Part shown: positions 31,976-39,900 of the stretch, in pieces | Position numbering within the stretch: position 1 is the stretch's first letter | How the letters are laid out: each line of letters begins with the position of its first letter | From: Flavobacteriales bacterium | Lineage (GTDB): Bacteria > Bacteroidota > Bacteroidia > Flavobacteriales_F > PHOS-HE28 | NCBI GenBank assembly: GCA_016719225.1 | Contig: JADKAN010000005.1 | Location: 62,001 to 126,000, forward strand | Reading direction: 5' to 3' | DNA length: 64,000 nucleotides | Made by a program: the position numbers and the translations under genes | Notes under the pieces: generated by a model | The model's input: only the letters and a program-made list of their open reading frames with translations | Database searches by the model: none | Told to the model about the DNA's origin: nothing

Positions 31976-33727
31976 TCACCGCGCCTCTCTCTTCCAGAAC
32001 ACAAACCCGTTCTTCCGCCCGATCTCCTTCAACCCTGATATCGCGGCCACCTCCTCCACGTCGGTCACCTTGCACACCACGTACACCGGCCGGTCAACAT
32101 CACCGTGCAGGAGCCATTCTTCATCATGCGCTCTCGGGTCCGTAATGGGCGGTACGCGGGAGTAGAAAAGCTGCGCGTAGCTCTTATAGTCCTTGGTGAT
32201 CACGTAGCACTTTTCACCTTGGCGCTGCTGGAAGAACTCCACCGCGGCGCGCTGCGAATAGCCTTCGATGTTGTTGATGAAATAGTACAGCGTGATGGTG
32301 ACGAAGAGCGCCGTGCCGCCAAAGACCGAAACGATGCCGCTGCGGTATTGTGCATTGGAGAAGAAGCGGTGACCGAGGTAGAGTATCACCACCATCCACA
32401 CGCCTGCCAGCGCTTCCCAGCCGGTCCAGTGGACGTTCGCCATCAGGTTGCCCTGGGCGAAGGCATCGTTCTTCAGCAAGGGCGAGATAAGCTCCGGATG
32501 CATGCCGAAGTAGGGAAGCAAGAGCGTCACCAACGCGAAGAGCGTTCCGATGCCGCCCATCAACAGGCGGGACCATTGGCTGGCCTTTCCACCGTTCCAC
32601 AGGCGTTCCAGTTGCAGCGCGGCGAGGAAGGTGAGCGGGAAGTAGCAGAGGCTGCTGTAGTGGACGATCTTGGTCTGGACGAGGCTGAAGAGGATGAGGA
32701 CGACCCAGAAGAGGATGAGCATCCACTTTCTGTAGTTGTCCGTTGTCAGTTGTCCGCCTGCTCCGGGCTTTGACCCGGGGTCAGGCTTCTGCCGACTTGC
32801 TGCCCGCTCCCTCTTGTCAGTTCGAGCGCAGTCGAGAACCGACAAGGGGGAGCAGGCCGGATTTAGCATCTCCTGCAAGGCGAAGATGGAGGCCGGAAAG
32901 CAGCCAATGAGCAGCACGACGAAGTGATAGCCGAAAAAGCCGCCGTGGCCGGCGTCTTCCGAGGAGAGCATGGCCATTTGTCGCCAGAAGAAGGCCGTGA
33001 TGAAAGTGGGGCCGTTGTGGAGGAGGTCCGCGCCGAACCAGAGGCCTGGGAAGATGAGCAGCACGGCGAACATGAGCAGCACGCGCGGAATGGAGACGTA
33101 GAGCTTGAAGCGGTTCAGCGCCCAGTAGACCAGTGCTCCGAATGCCGGGATGAGGATGCCGACCGGGCCTTTGGTGAGCACCGCCAGCCCGAGCCAGATG
33201 CCCGCCAGCACCGCAGCGATGTTCTTCCGCGGCGCCGATACCTCCGTGCTCGCGGGCGTGTCACTCATGCGGATGAAGGCCAGGAAACCTAAGAAGATGA
33301 AAAGGTTGAACCACGGGTCGATGATGCCGCTGCGGAAATAGAGGTGTGGCAGTATGGAGCCCACGTAGGCCAATACCCACAGCAGCCCGAAGAGCCTCCC
33401 GCGCATGCGCTCACCGATGCGGAAGAGGAGGAGCAGGGTGATGATGCCGCACACGGCATCCGGGAAGCGCGCCGCGAATTCGTTCACACCGAAGGCCGAC
33501 ATGCTGGCGGCCTGCATCCACATGAAGAGCGGCGGCTTTTCATAAAAAGGCACGTAACCGATCTGCGGCTGCAGCCAGTTGTGCGTGGCGAGCATCTCGC
33601 GGGCGATCTCCGCGAAGTTGATCTCGTCCCAATCGAAGAGATGCACGGCGCCCAAGCCGGGGATGAAGAGCAGCGCGGCGACGAGCGCGATCAGCAGCTG
33701 GACCTGTAGCTTGGATAGCTTCCGCAT
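31976..33727 (-). CDS. GT39-type membrane glycosyltransferase with in-frame insertion
   Basis: This 583-residue, ~11-12 helix membrane protein belongs to the ArnT/PMT (GT39/GT83) fold. The DWDEINFAEIAREML loop after helix 1 holds the catalytic acidic residue, and FYEKPPLFMWMQA and TKGPVGILIP follow, as in ArnT-like enzymes. They move sugars from polyprenyl-phosphate donors to lipid A or protein. Residues ~289-332 are repeat-derived (PLSVLDCARTDK, GGQLTTDNY) and sit between membrane segments. The start is ATG 33725-33727; a TAACTTCG box eight bases upstream fits it. It follows a DPM1-like GT2 gene that may supply its donor lipid. Confidence 0.88.
   Translation of the reverse strand: MRKLSKLQVQLLIALVAALLFIPGLGAVHLFDWDEINFAEIAREMLATHNWLQPQIGYVPFYEKPPLFMWMQAASMSAFGVNEFAARFPDAVCGIITLLLLFRIGERMRGRLFGLLWVLAYVGSILPHLYFRSGIIDPWFNLFIFLGFLAFIRMSDTPASTEVSAPRKNIAAVLAGIWLGLAVLTKGPVGILIPAFGALVYWALNRFKLYVSIPRVLLMFAVLLIFPGLWFGADLLHNGPTFITAFFWRQMAMLSSEDAGHGGFFGYHFVVLLIGCFPASIFALQEMLNPACSPLSVLDCARTDKRERAASRQKPDPGSKPGAGGQLTTDNYRKWMLILFWVVLILFSLVQTKIVHYSSLCYFPLTFLAALQLERLWNGGKASQWSRLLMGGIGTLFALVTLLLPYFGMHPELISPLLKNDAFAQGNLMANVHWTGWEALAGVWMVVILYLGHRFFSNAQYRSGIVSVFGGTALFVTITLYYFINNIEGYSQRAAVEFFQQRQGEKCYVITKDYKSYAQLFYSRVPPITDPRAHDEEWLLHGDVDRPVYVVCKVTDVEEVAAISGLKEIGRKNGFVFWKREAR
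32734..32860. repeat. composite repeat inserted in frame in the GT39 gene
   Basis: The segment holds three parts. 32734-32753 carries GTTGTC units like those of the miaB element. A GC-rich part follows, with imperfect inverted CCTGCTCC/GGAGCAGG words at its ends. A hairpin with arms at 32813-32823 and about 32836-32846 (CTTGTCAGTTC against GAACCGACAAG, 10 of 11) completes it. No stop is introduced in the host frame. The exact borders are uncertain by a few bases. Confidence 0.65.
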
Positions 33728-33735
33728 GAGCGGCC

Positions 33736-33743
33736 CGAAGTTA
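33736..33743 (-). promoter_or_regulatory. promoter box for GT39 gene
   Basis: TAACTTCG on the minus strand lies eight bases before the ATG. It is the TTCG variant also found before HU, ssb, prfB and mlaE here. Confidence 0.45.
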
Positions 33744-33756
33744 GTGGAGATGGGAT

Positions 33757-34503
33757 TCAACGGCTGCCGAGCAGCTTCCAGCCCAGCAGCCCAGTGCGGG
33801 CGAGGAAATACCGCCACGACACGTTCAATACCCCGAAGCCGTATTTCATGCTGCGGCTGAAGTTGATCGAGCTGGCCTCATCGAAATACTTGGTGGGACA
33901 GGTCACCTCGGCGATGTCGAACCGGTTCCAGAAGATCTGGCCGATCATCTGGTTGTCGAAGACGAAATCATCGGAGCAGCGGTGGTACTCGCATTTCCGC
34001 AGCACGTCGGCGGAATAGGCGCGGTAGCCGGTGTGGTACTCGCTGAGCTTTTCGCCCATGAGGATGTTCTGCGTAAGCGTAAGCAACCTGTTGGCGATGT
34101 ACTTGTAGAGAGGCATGCCGCCTTTCAGCGCTCCGCCGCCAAGGATGCGGGAGCCGAAGACCACGGGATAAACGCCGTTGCCGATGACGGACACCATGCT
34201 GTGGATCAGCATCGGTGTGTACTGGTAATCCGGGTGCAGCATCACCACGATATCGCCGTCCAGTTCCAAGGCCTTGTCGTAGCAGCTCTTCTGATTGCCG
34301 CCGTAGCCGGTGTTCTTCTGGTGCACCACGATGTGCTTGATGCCGATGCGCTTGGCCTCCGCCACAGTGGCATCCGGGCTGTTGTCGTCCACGAGCACCA
34401 CCTCATCCACGATGTCGAAAGGGATCTCGTCGTAGGTCTGCTTCAGGGTGTGCTGTGCCTTGTAGGCGGGTAGCACCACGATGACTTTCTTGCCTTTGAA
34501 CAT
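33757..34503 (-). CDS. family 2 glycosyltransferase, DPM1/polyprenyl-phosphate type
   Basis: This 248-residue GT2 enzyme has the first strand KVIVVLPAYKA, the nucleotide-binding VDEVVLVDDNSPDAT, the metal-site VVMLHPDYQYTP, and YHTGYRAYS before the acceptor motif. No C-terminal membrane helices follow, as in soluble dolichyl-phosphate mannose synthase-like enzymes. It probably makes a polyprenyl-phosphate sugar used by the downstream GT39 enzyme. ATG 34501-34503 is chosen. A CATCTTTG box on the minus strand at 34510-34517, one base off the promoter pattern, lies before it. Confidence 0.87.
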   Translation of the reverse strand: MFKGKKVIVVLPAYKAQHTLKQTYDEIPFDIVDEVVLVDDNSPDATVAEAKRIGIKHIVVHQKNTGYGGNQKSCYDKALELDGDIVVMLHPDYQYTPMLIHSMVSVIGNGVYPVVFGSRILGGGALKGGMPLYKYIANRLLTLTQNILMGEKLSEYHTGYRAYSADVLRKCEYHRCSDDFVFDNQMIGQIFWNRFDIAEVTCPTKYFDEASSINFSRSMKYGFGVLNVSWRYFLARTGLLGWKLLGSR

Positions 34504-34535
34504 GCGGCGCAAAGATGGGTGATCCGCGTGTTCTG

Positions 34536-34610
34536 CCGCAGAGGCGCGGAGGCACTGAGAAATGCACCATGGGAGCTGACCGCAGCGGCGCTATGACACT
34601 AAGGCGCGGG
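34536..34610. repeat. degenerate dispersed-repeat remnants
   Basis: Two pieces, 34536-34560 (CCGCAGAGGCGCGGAGGCAC) and 34591-34610 (CTATGACACTAAGGCGCGGG), look like worn copies of the CAGAGGCGCAGAG-type and GACACTAAGGCG-type dispersed sequences. They fill the gap upstream of the GT2 gene. Confidence 0.35.
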
Positions 34611-34669
34611 ACGTAAAGCAGGTGCACTGTGGAATGGGCACTGCCATGCCTCCGACCTACATCTTTCCT

Positions 34670-35572
34670 TCACTTCCGCGCTCCAAGGTTCACCAAATAC
34701 ACCCCCAGGAGGATCACAGCGATCATCAGGAATTGCATGGGCATCAAGATCTCGCCGTCGAGGACGCCCCAGCCGATGGCCACGATGGGCATCAGGTAGG
34801 TGACGGAAGATGCCCACACGGCGGAGGTACGCTTGATCAAGGCGTTCCAAAGGATGAGCGAGATGCCTGTGCCGAAGGTGGCGAGGATCGCCGTGAAGCC
34901 CAGGGCATGCCAAGCGTTGGGCACGGTGGCCAAGGTGTGCGGCAACCCGGTGGCCATTACGCCGATAAGGCCCAGTGGTCCCACCATGCTGATGGCCAAT
35001 ACGGACGTGGCAGCAGCGGGAAGCATGTACAACCAGCGCTTGATGATGTTGCCGCTGAAGCCATAACACAACGCACCGATAGCGGGAAGCACGGCGTGGA
35101 CGGTCCATGAGGGCAGGCCGTCGCCATGGCGGTAGGCGATGGTGCCCATAGCACCCACGAGGCCCAGCAGGATACCCACCACGTTGATGGCCCGGATGCG
35201 GATACTGAAGAGCATGACGCCTATCAACAAGGTGAACAACGGCGTGAGGCTGTTCAACATCCCGGAAAGCGAGCTGTTGATGCTGGTCTGCGCGATGGCG
35301 AACAGGAACGCGGGTATGCCATTCCCCAGAAGGGCGGTGCCCAGCAGCGGTTTCCAGTGCGCGCGGAAGTGGTGCGCGTGCTTGAAGAGCAACGGGCTGA
35401 GCACCACCCATGCGATGAAGAGTCGGGCACTGGCGAGCTGCAAAGGAGAAAGCGCAGGCATACCGTTCTGGTACAATCCGCGTTTCATCAAAATGAAAGA
35501 ACTGCCCCAGATCAGCGAGAGCGTGACCAAGAGCAGCCACTTGGTGGTGTCGGGCTTGGTCTCTTCGTGCAT
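34670..35572 (-). CDS. EamA/DMT-family transporter
   Basis: The 300-residue protein has ten predicted membrane helices in two EamA repeats of five (LLLVTLSLIWGSSFILMKRGL first; IGALCYGFSGNIIKRWLYML near the middle; ALIKRTSAVWASSVTYLMPIVAIGWGVLDG at the end). DMT proteins export amino acids, nucleosides or other metabolites; the substrate cannot be read from sequence. ATG 35570-35572 (MHEETKPD) is the start. A TACATTCG box on the minus strand at 35594-35601 precedes it, divergent from the next gene's promoter. Confidence 0.85.
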   Translation of the reverse strand: MHEETKPDTTKWLLLVTLSLIWGSSFILMKRGLYQNGMPALSPLQLASARLFIAWVVLSPLLFKHAHHFRAHWKPLLGTALLGNGIPAFLFAIAQTSINSSLSGMLNSLTPLFTLLIGVMLFSIRIRAINVVGILLGLVGAMGTIAYRHGDGLPSWTVHAVLPAIGALCYGFSGNIIKRWLYMLPAAATSVLAISMVGPLGLIGVMATGLPHTLATVPNAWHALGFTAILATFGTGISLILWNALIKRTSAVWASSVTYLMPIVAIGWGVLDGEILMPMQFLMIAVILLGVYLVNLGARK

Positions 35573-35593
35573 GGGGCAGCTGGAAAATGCCCG

Positions 35594-35601
35594 CGAATGT
35601 A
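35594..35601 (-). promoter_or_regulatory. promoter box for DMT transporter
   Basis: TACATTCG on the minus strand lies 21 bases before the ATG. It is back to back with TACCTTTG at 35619-35626 on the other strand. Confidence 0.4.
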
Positions 35602-35618
35602 GCCGGTGCCGCATTGAT

Positions 35619-35626
35619 TACCTTTG
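35619..35626 (+). promoter_or_regulatory. promoter box for heavy-metal-associated lipoprotein
   Basis: TACCTTTG lies 30 bases before the ATG at 35657. Confidence 0.55.
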
Positions 35627-35656
35627 CGCTTCGCGCATCCCTAAAACTCCCTGCAC

Positions 35657-36166
35657 ATGTTCAAGCCATCCCTCCTGATCGCTGTTGTCGTACTGGCCGT
35701 TGCATGCTCAGGATCTGATAGTGCAACCACGTCATCGGTCGCTTCGCGCACGGAAAACATTGTGAGCATTTCGGAAGGATCGCCCATGGCGACCGCCGAC
35801 CTCGGCATAAGCGGTATGACCTGTGAGATGATGTGCGGTGGCATGATCAAAAGTGCATTGGTGAAGGTGCCCGGGGTGGAGACCACCGAGATCGCCTTTC
35901 ACGACGGTGATGTTATCGGCCACGCCAAAGTGACCTACGACCCAGCCAAAGTGGATGATTCCAAATTCGTGGAAACTGTACAAGCCTTGGCTGACGGACA
36001 ATACAAGGTTGAATCCATCGCGGTGGTGAAGCAAGTGAAGGGCGAAAAGCAGGTCCAGAGCAAACAACACGACCACGTCCAGGGTAATGGCACATCGGTT
36101 TCGATCATCCCTGAAGTGCCTATGCCCAGCTTGGTGGCCGTGCTTCTTGCCTTGGTGAGGGCTTAG
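35657..36166 (+). CDS. heavy-metal-associated (HMA) domain lipoprotein
   Basis: The 169-residue protein has a lipoprotein signal (LLIAVVVLAVACSGSD) and one HMA domain at about 45-125. The metal loop GMTCEMMCGG has three residues between the cysteines rather than the two of copper chaperones, a variant common in Bacteroidota. The C-terminal ~40 residues are Lys/Gln/His-rich, then hydrophobic. A role in metal binding or delivery in the envelope is likely, but the metal is unknown. The gene stands alone between a DMT exporter and ctaA. Confidence 0.82.
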   Translation: MFKPSLLIAVVVLAVACSGSDSATTSSVASRTENIVSISEGSPMATADLGISGMTCEMMCGGMIKSALVKVPGVETTEIAFHDGDVIGHAKVTYDPAKVDDSKFVETVQALADGQYKVESIAVVKQVKGEKQVQSKQHDHVQGNGTSVSIIPEVPMPSLVAVLLALVRA

Positions 36167-36268
36167 TGCCCTACGCGCGACCCAAGTCAGTCTTACCGGT
36201 ACTAGCGGGACCTGACCCCCTTATTCCAATTAAGGTTTTTCGGCTGTGAGGTGATCCTTCGGCGCCCG

Positions 36269-36276
36269 TAATTTTG
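36269..36276 (+). promoter_or_regulatory. promoter box for ctaA
   Basis: TAATTTTG matches TAnnTTTG and lies eight bases before the ATG at 36285, so the leader would be almost absent. Confidence 0.55.
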
Positions 36277-36284
36277 CGCCCCCC

Positions 36285-37316
36285 ATGCAGAAGGATACCA
36301 CGCAAAACCTGAAGCCCGTTGTCATTTGGCTGGTCACGGGATGTGTCATGATCGCTTGCATGGTGGCCATTGGCGGCATTACGCGCCTTACGGGAAGTGG
36401 CCTCAGCATCACAGAATGGAAGCCGATCATGGGCGCTCTGCCGCCGATGAATGATGCGGAATGGCACGTGGCTTTCGAGAAGTACAAACTGATACCGGAG
36501 TACACGCTGATCAACCAGCATATGACGCTGGGCGATTTCAAGGGCATCTTCTTTTGGGAATTCCTGCACCGGAACTGGGGGCGTTTGATGGGGATCGTCT
36601 TCATCGTGCCGTTCGTTTGGTTCTGGCGGAAAGGCCTACTGAAGGGCTGGTTGATGCGGCGGAGCATCACCGTTCTTATTGGCGGCGGCCTTGTGGGTGC
36701 ACTGGGCTGGTTCATGGTGGCCAGTGGCTTGGAGGATAACCCCGACGTTAGCCAATATCGCTTAGCGATCCACCTCTGTGCGGCGTTCACCGTGTTCTGC
36801 ATCGTGCTCTGGACGGTGTTCGACATCCTGCGCGATCGCCGCAGCTTCCTTGGCGATGCCACTTCAGCGGCAAAATGGGCGCGCTGGTTGTTGGTGATCG
36901 TGTTGTTGCAGATCATCTACGGCGCGTTCACCGCAGGGTTGGACGCGGGCCGTATTTACAACACATGGCCGCTGATGAACGGGCAGTTCATGCCGGAGAA
37001 CGTCACGGCCTTCGGATCACTTTGGAAGGATTTCACCGATCACAAGGACGGTGTGCAGTTCATACACCGCAACTTCGCTTGGGTGGTGGCCACTGCGATC
37101 ATCTGGTTCGGCTATGCCAACCGGAATAACAAGGCCTTGAAAGGCGGCGATCGATGGCTTTTTGCTGCCGTGCTGCTGCAATTCACGCTGGGTGTGCTTA
37201 CGCTCGTGACGCAGGTATGGCTGCCGCTGGGCGTGCTGCACCAGCTCGGTGCGCTCTTGTTACTTTCGGTGCTATTGAGCGTGCTGCACCGTACCGGTCG
37301 TATTCTGCCAGTGTAG
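36285..37316 (+). CDS. ctaA: heme A synthase (COX15/CtaA)
   Basis: This 343-residue protein has eight membrane helices in the COX15/CtaA pattern: VMIACMVAIGGITRLTGSGLSITEW at the first helix, the heme-ligand FLHRNWGRLMG, the central FTAGLDAGRIYNTWPLMNG loop, a second ligand FIHRNFAWVV, and VLHQLGALLLLS. It oxidises heme O to heme A for cytochrome oxidase in the inner membrane. The 3' end overlaps the convergent gldD gene by 45 bases. Confidence 0.95.
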   Translation: MQKDTTQNLKPVVIWLVTGCVMIACMVAIGGITRLTGSGLSITEWKPIMGALPPMNDAEWHVAFEKYKLIPEYTLINQHMTLGDFKGIFFWEFLHRNWGRLMGIVFIVPFVWFWRKGLLKGWLMRRSITVLIGGGLVGALGWFMVASGLEDNPDVSQYRLAIHLCAAFTVFCIVLWTVFDILRDRRSFLGDATSAAKWARWLLVIVLLQIIYGAFTAGLDAGRIYNTWPLMNGQFMPENVTAFGSLWKDFTDHKDGVQFIHRNFAWVVATAIIWFGYANRNNKALKGGDRWLFAAVLLQFTLGVLTLVTQVWLPLGVLHQLGALLLLSVLLSVLHRTGRILPV

Positions 37317-37970
37317 GCTTTTCGCGAACCTTTGGATATCCGCGCGGATGCGCTCGGTCACAGGAGCAAGGGAGTCCGCGTTCGGGCGTACATCGAAGTA
37401 TAGCGCACCGTACAAAAAATTACTGCTACTGTCGGTGAGGTAGAAGACCATGGGACTGGCCACGTTACCATCCACGCTGAAGAGCGTCCCGAAAACGCGG
37501 GCACTGTCCCGTAGAACTTCCTCGGTCTTGATCCGGGTGGCCATCTGCTCGTGTTTCGCTTTGAAGGCGTGCGCGTCCTCGATCAGCTCAGGAAGGTCTC
37601 CTTTTATCTGGCGCCAGGTCATGTTCACTACCGCACGCTGCCCAGGGAACACCAAGTTGGACCAGCAAGCGCCCTCCGCTTCACCAGCCATGCCTTTCCC
37701 CGGAAGAAGCTTGGCATAGCTCGGAATGTCAGCCGTGAATGGGCAAACCGGAGGAGAGGGGGCATTGGTCCCCGTGGGCAGATCGATGCGGAAATACCCG
37801 CGCGGTTTTGGGACAAGATCGTCCGTGCAACCGGTGAGGAGTAGTAATAGGAAGAGGCAATATGCAGCAGCAGTATTTGCCTGGCGGTAAGCACTGGCAG
37901 TTTGCACCCTGCAGATCCGCGAACGTTGCCGTTTGTTTCTGCTTTCCGCCAACTGGTCAAACGCCTTCAT
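37272..37970 (-). CDS. gldD: gliding motility lipoprotein GldD
   Basis: The 232-residue protein carries an internal hydrophobic signal and lipobox (AAAYCLFLLLLLTGCTDD, Cys about residue 47) and the diagnostic PKPRGYFRIDLP motif right after it. Conserved blocks NLVFPGQRAVVNMTWR and GNVASPMVFYLTDSS follow. The 46 residues before the lipobox are longer than a normal signal, so translation may start later. It overlaps gldE by 14 bases. GldD is needed for gliding and type IX function in Flavobacteriia; its exact role is unknown. Confidence 0.9.
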   Translation of the reverse strand: MKAFDQLAESRNKRQRSRICRVQTASAYRQANTAAAYCLFLLLLLTGCTDDLVPKPRGYFRIDLPTGTNAPSPPVCPFTADIPSYAKLLPGKGMAGEAEGACWSNLVFPGQRAVVNMTWRQIKGDLPELIEDAHAFKAKHEQMATRIKTEEVLRDSARVFGTLFSVDGNVASPMVFYLTDSSSNFLYGALYFDVRPNADSLAPVTERIRADIQRFAKSLHWQNTTGTVQHAQ

Positions 37971-39240
37971 CACGAATGTGCACCTTAACCCTCCGGACAC
38001 GCTTATTATCCGCGCTTTCAACGGTGAGGTCATAGTTCCGCAATGAGGCACGCTCTCCTTTCTGCGGAATGCGCCCCGTAAGCTCCAGAACGAAGCCTCC
38101 CAACGTTTCGCTGTCGCCCTTGTTCTCCTCGAATAATTTGCCGTCCATGCCGATGATCCTGTACATGTCCGTAAGTGGTGCCCGGCCTTCGAAGACCCAA
38201 GTGCGGTCGTCCAGTTTGCTGTAGATCAGGTCGTCATCGTCGTATTCGTCAGTGATCTCGCCCACGATCTCTTCGATAACGTCCTCCAAAGTGATTATGC
38301 CGCTGGTGCCGCCATATTCATCCACCACTACGGCGAAGTGCACGTGCTTGCGCTGGAAGTCCTTCAGCAGTTCATCCAGTTTTTTCGTTTCCGGCACGAA
38401 GTAGGCCGGACGCAATAACGTGGTCCATTTGAAATCGCGCTCATTGATGTGCGGCAGCACGTCCTTGATGTAGAGCAGGCCCACCACGCGGTCCGGCGTT
38501 CCCTCGTAGACCGGCACCCGTGAGTAGCCGTTGTCCACGATGGCCTGTAACAGTTCCTGGAATGGCAGTTCGTTACTGAAGGCCGTCATTTCCGTACGCG
38601 GCCGCATAGCCTGCCGTGCCTCGAAATTCCCGAAAGTGACGATGCCCCGTAGGATCCGTTTTTCCTCAGCCGTGGTGCCCGCATCCGCGGTGAGCTCCAA
38701 GGCTTGGCCCAAGGTATCAGCATCCACGTTCTTCGATCTTTTCTTGTACCGTTTTTCGATCAAGCTGGTGGTGCTCAGCAACATCTTTGTCACCGGTGAC
38801 CAAAAGATCCGCAAGCCAAGCAACGGGGTGCTGAAGAGCTGTGCCACACGCATGGGATGGCTGGTGGCATACACTTTCGGGAGCACTTCGCCCAACAACA
38901 GGATGATCGTGGTAACTGCGATCACTTGGATGATGAAAAGCCACTTCACGTCCATGGCCCCAAAGTCGAACATGCCTGCCACCGCGATAGTGGAAAGCAC
39001 CGTGATGCCCACGTTGGCGAAGTTGTTGGTGACCAGGATGGTGGCCAGCAATCGCCTCGGTTTACTGAGCAGGTCGATCACCTTGGCACCACTTGCCCCA
39101 CCGCGTTCATGCAGATCACGCAAGTGCACAGGGCCAAGCGAGAAAAGTGCCACCTCACTGGCGGATGTGAATGCGCTGATGACGAGCAGCACCAAGATGC
39201 CCACCAAGGCTAGGATGGTCATGGCGTCCATGGCTCCCAT
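37957..39240 (-). CDS. gldE: gliding-associated CNNM/CBS membrane protein GldE
   Basis: The 427-residue protein has an N-terminal DUF21/CNNM membrane domain (ILALVGILVLLVISAFTSASEVALFSL; LFIIQVIAVTTIILLLGEVLPKVYA). A CBS pair follows at about 205-330 (MRPRTEMTAFS, YSRVPVYEGTPDRVVGLLYIKD, VVDEYGGTSGIITLEDVIEEIVGEI), then a C-terminal CorC/HlyC domain. The family includes magnesium exporters. The mutY-ssb-gldE-gldD order identifies this member. The open frame begins with TTG at 39246; ATG 39238-39240 is preferred and ATG 39228 remains possible. Confidence 0.92.
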   Translation of the reverse strand: MGAMDAMTILALVGILVLLVISAFTSASEVALFSLGPVHLRDLHERGGASGAKVIDLLSKPRRLLATILVTNNFANVGITVLSTIAVAGMFDFGAMDVKWLFIIQVIAVTTIILLLGEVLPKVYATSHPMRVAQLFSTPLLGLRIFWSPVTKMLLSTTSLIEKRYKKRSKNVDADTLGQALELTADAGTTAEEKRILRGIVTFGNFEARQAMRPRTEMTAFSNELPFQELLQAIVDNGYSRVPVYEGTPDRVVGLLYIKDVLPHINERDFKWTTLLRPAYFVPETKKLDELLKDFQRKHVHFAVVVDEYGGTSGIITLEDVIEEIVGEITDEYDDDDLIYSKLDDRTWVFEGRAPLTDMYRIIGMDGKLFEENKGDSETLGGFVLELTGRIPQKGERASLRNYDLTVESADNKRVRRVKVHIRDEGV

Positions 39241-39295
39241 CAGCAAGCCAGAGGTATTGTGCGCGAGGCCGGTGGCCTACGTTTTCGGGCGGAGC

Positions 39296-39748
39296 TCAAA
39301 ATGGAAGATCGTCCTCGTCGGGGCCCGGTCCCATGGGTTCCGAAGCCATGTTACCTCCGGCTGGTTGTGCGTTGCTGGTGCGCTGAGGTTGCATCTGAGG
39401 TGTTGGCTGGTCGCCAGTAGCGCGGTCCAACATGGAGAGGTTGTCCGCCATGATCTCGGTGGTATAACGCTCGATGCCGTCCTTTTCCCATTTCCGTGTG
39501 CGCAGCTTTCCCTCCACGTACACCTTGCTGCCTTTCTTCACGTATTTCTCCACGACCTCTGCCAAGCCGCGCCACACCACTACGCGGTGCCATTCGGTCT
39601 GTTCGCGCTTTTCGCCGGTCACTCTGTCTTTGAAGGTCTCGCTTGTGGCCAAGTTGAAGTTGGCAACGGTGACATCATTCTGTAGGTGCCGCACTTCAGG
39701 GTCGGCACCGAGGTTGCCGATCAGGATCACTTTGTTCACGCCGCTCAT
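39296..39748 (-). CDS. ssb: single-stranded DNA-binding protein
   Basis: The 150-residue protein has the OB-fold SSB signature (VNKVILIGNLGADPEVRHL, KREQTEWHRVVVW, KGSKVYVEGKLRTRKW) and the acidic C-terminal tip DEDDLPF that recruits replication and repair partners. The tail between is Gln/Pro/Asn-rich. ATG 39746-39748 (MSGVNKV) is the family start, although the frame is open 174 bases upstream. It lies between mutY and gldE. Confidence 0.96.
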   Translation of the reverse strand: MSGVNKVILIGNLGADPEVRHLQNDVTVANFNLATSETFKDRVTGEKREQTEWHRVVVWRGLAEVVEKYVKKGSKVYVEGKLRTRKWEKDGIERYTTEIMADNLSMLDRATGDQPTPQMQPQRTSNAQPAGGNMASEPMGPGPDEDDLPF

Positions 39749-39768
39749 GGCTTGGGTAGTTGGGTTTG

Positions 39769-39776
39769 CGAAGATA
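39769..39776 (-). promoter_or_regulatory. promoter box for ssb
   Basis: TATCTTCG on the minus strand lies 20 bases before the ssb ATG, inside the 152-base gap after mutY. The longer ssb frame would cover this box, which supports the shorter start. Confidence 0.5.
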
Positions 39777-39900
39777 GTTACAGGAGGTGGAAGCGATCCA
39801 TCACACACCTCAAGGGACGTGGCCTTGGAATATGTCCATGTTCCAAGGCATCCTGGCATCGCCCCGCAACCGCTGGGATAGTTGGTAGGGAAATAACAGT

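Noticed and set aside
32734..32860. Insertion sequence or transposon
   Set aside because: No transposase frame and no target duplication recognised; the segment is too short and reads through in the host frame.
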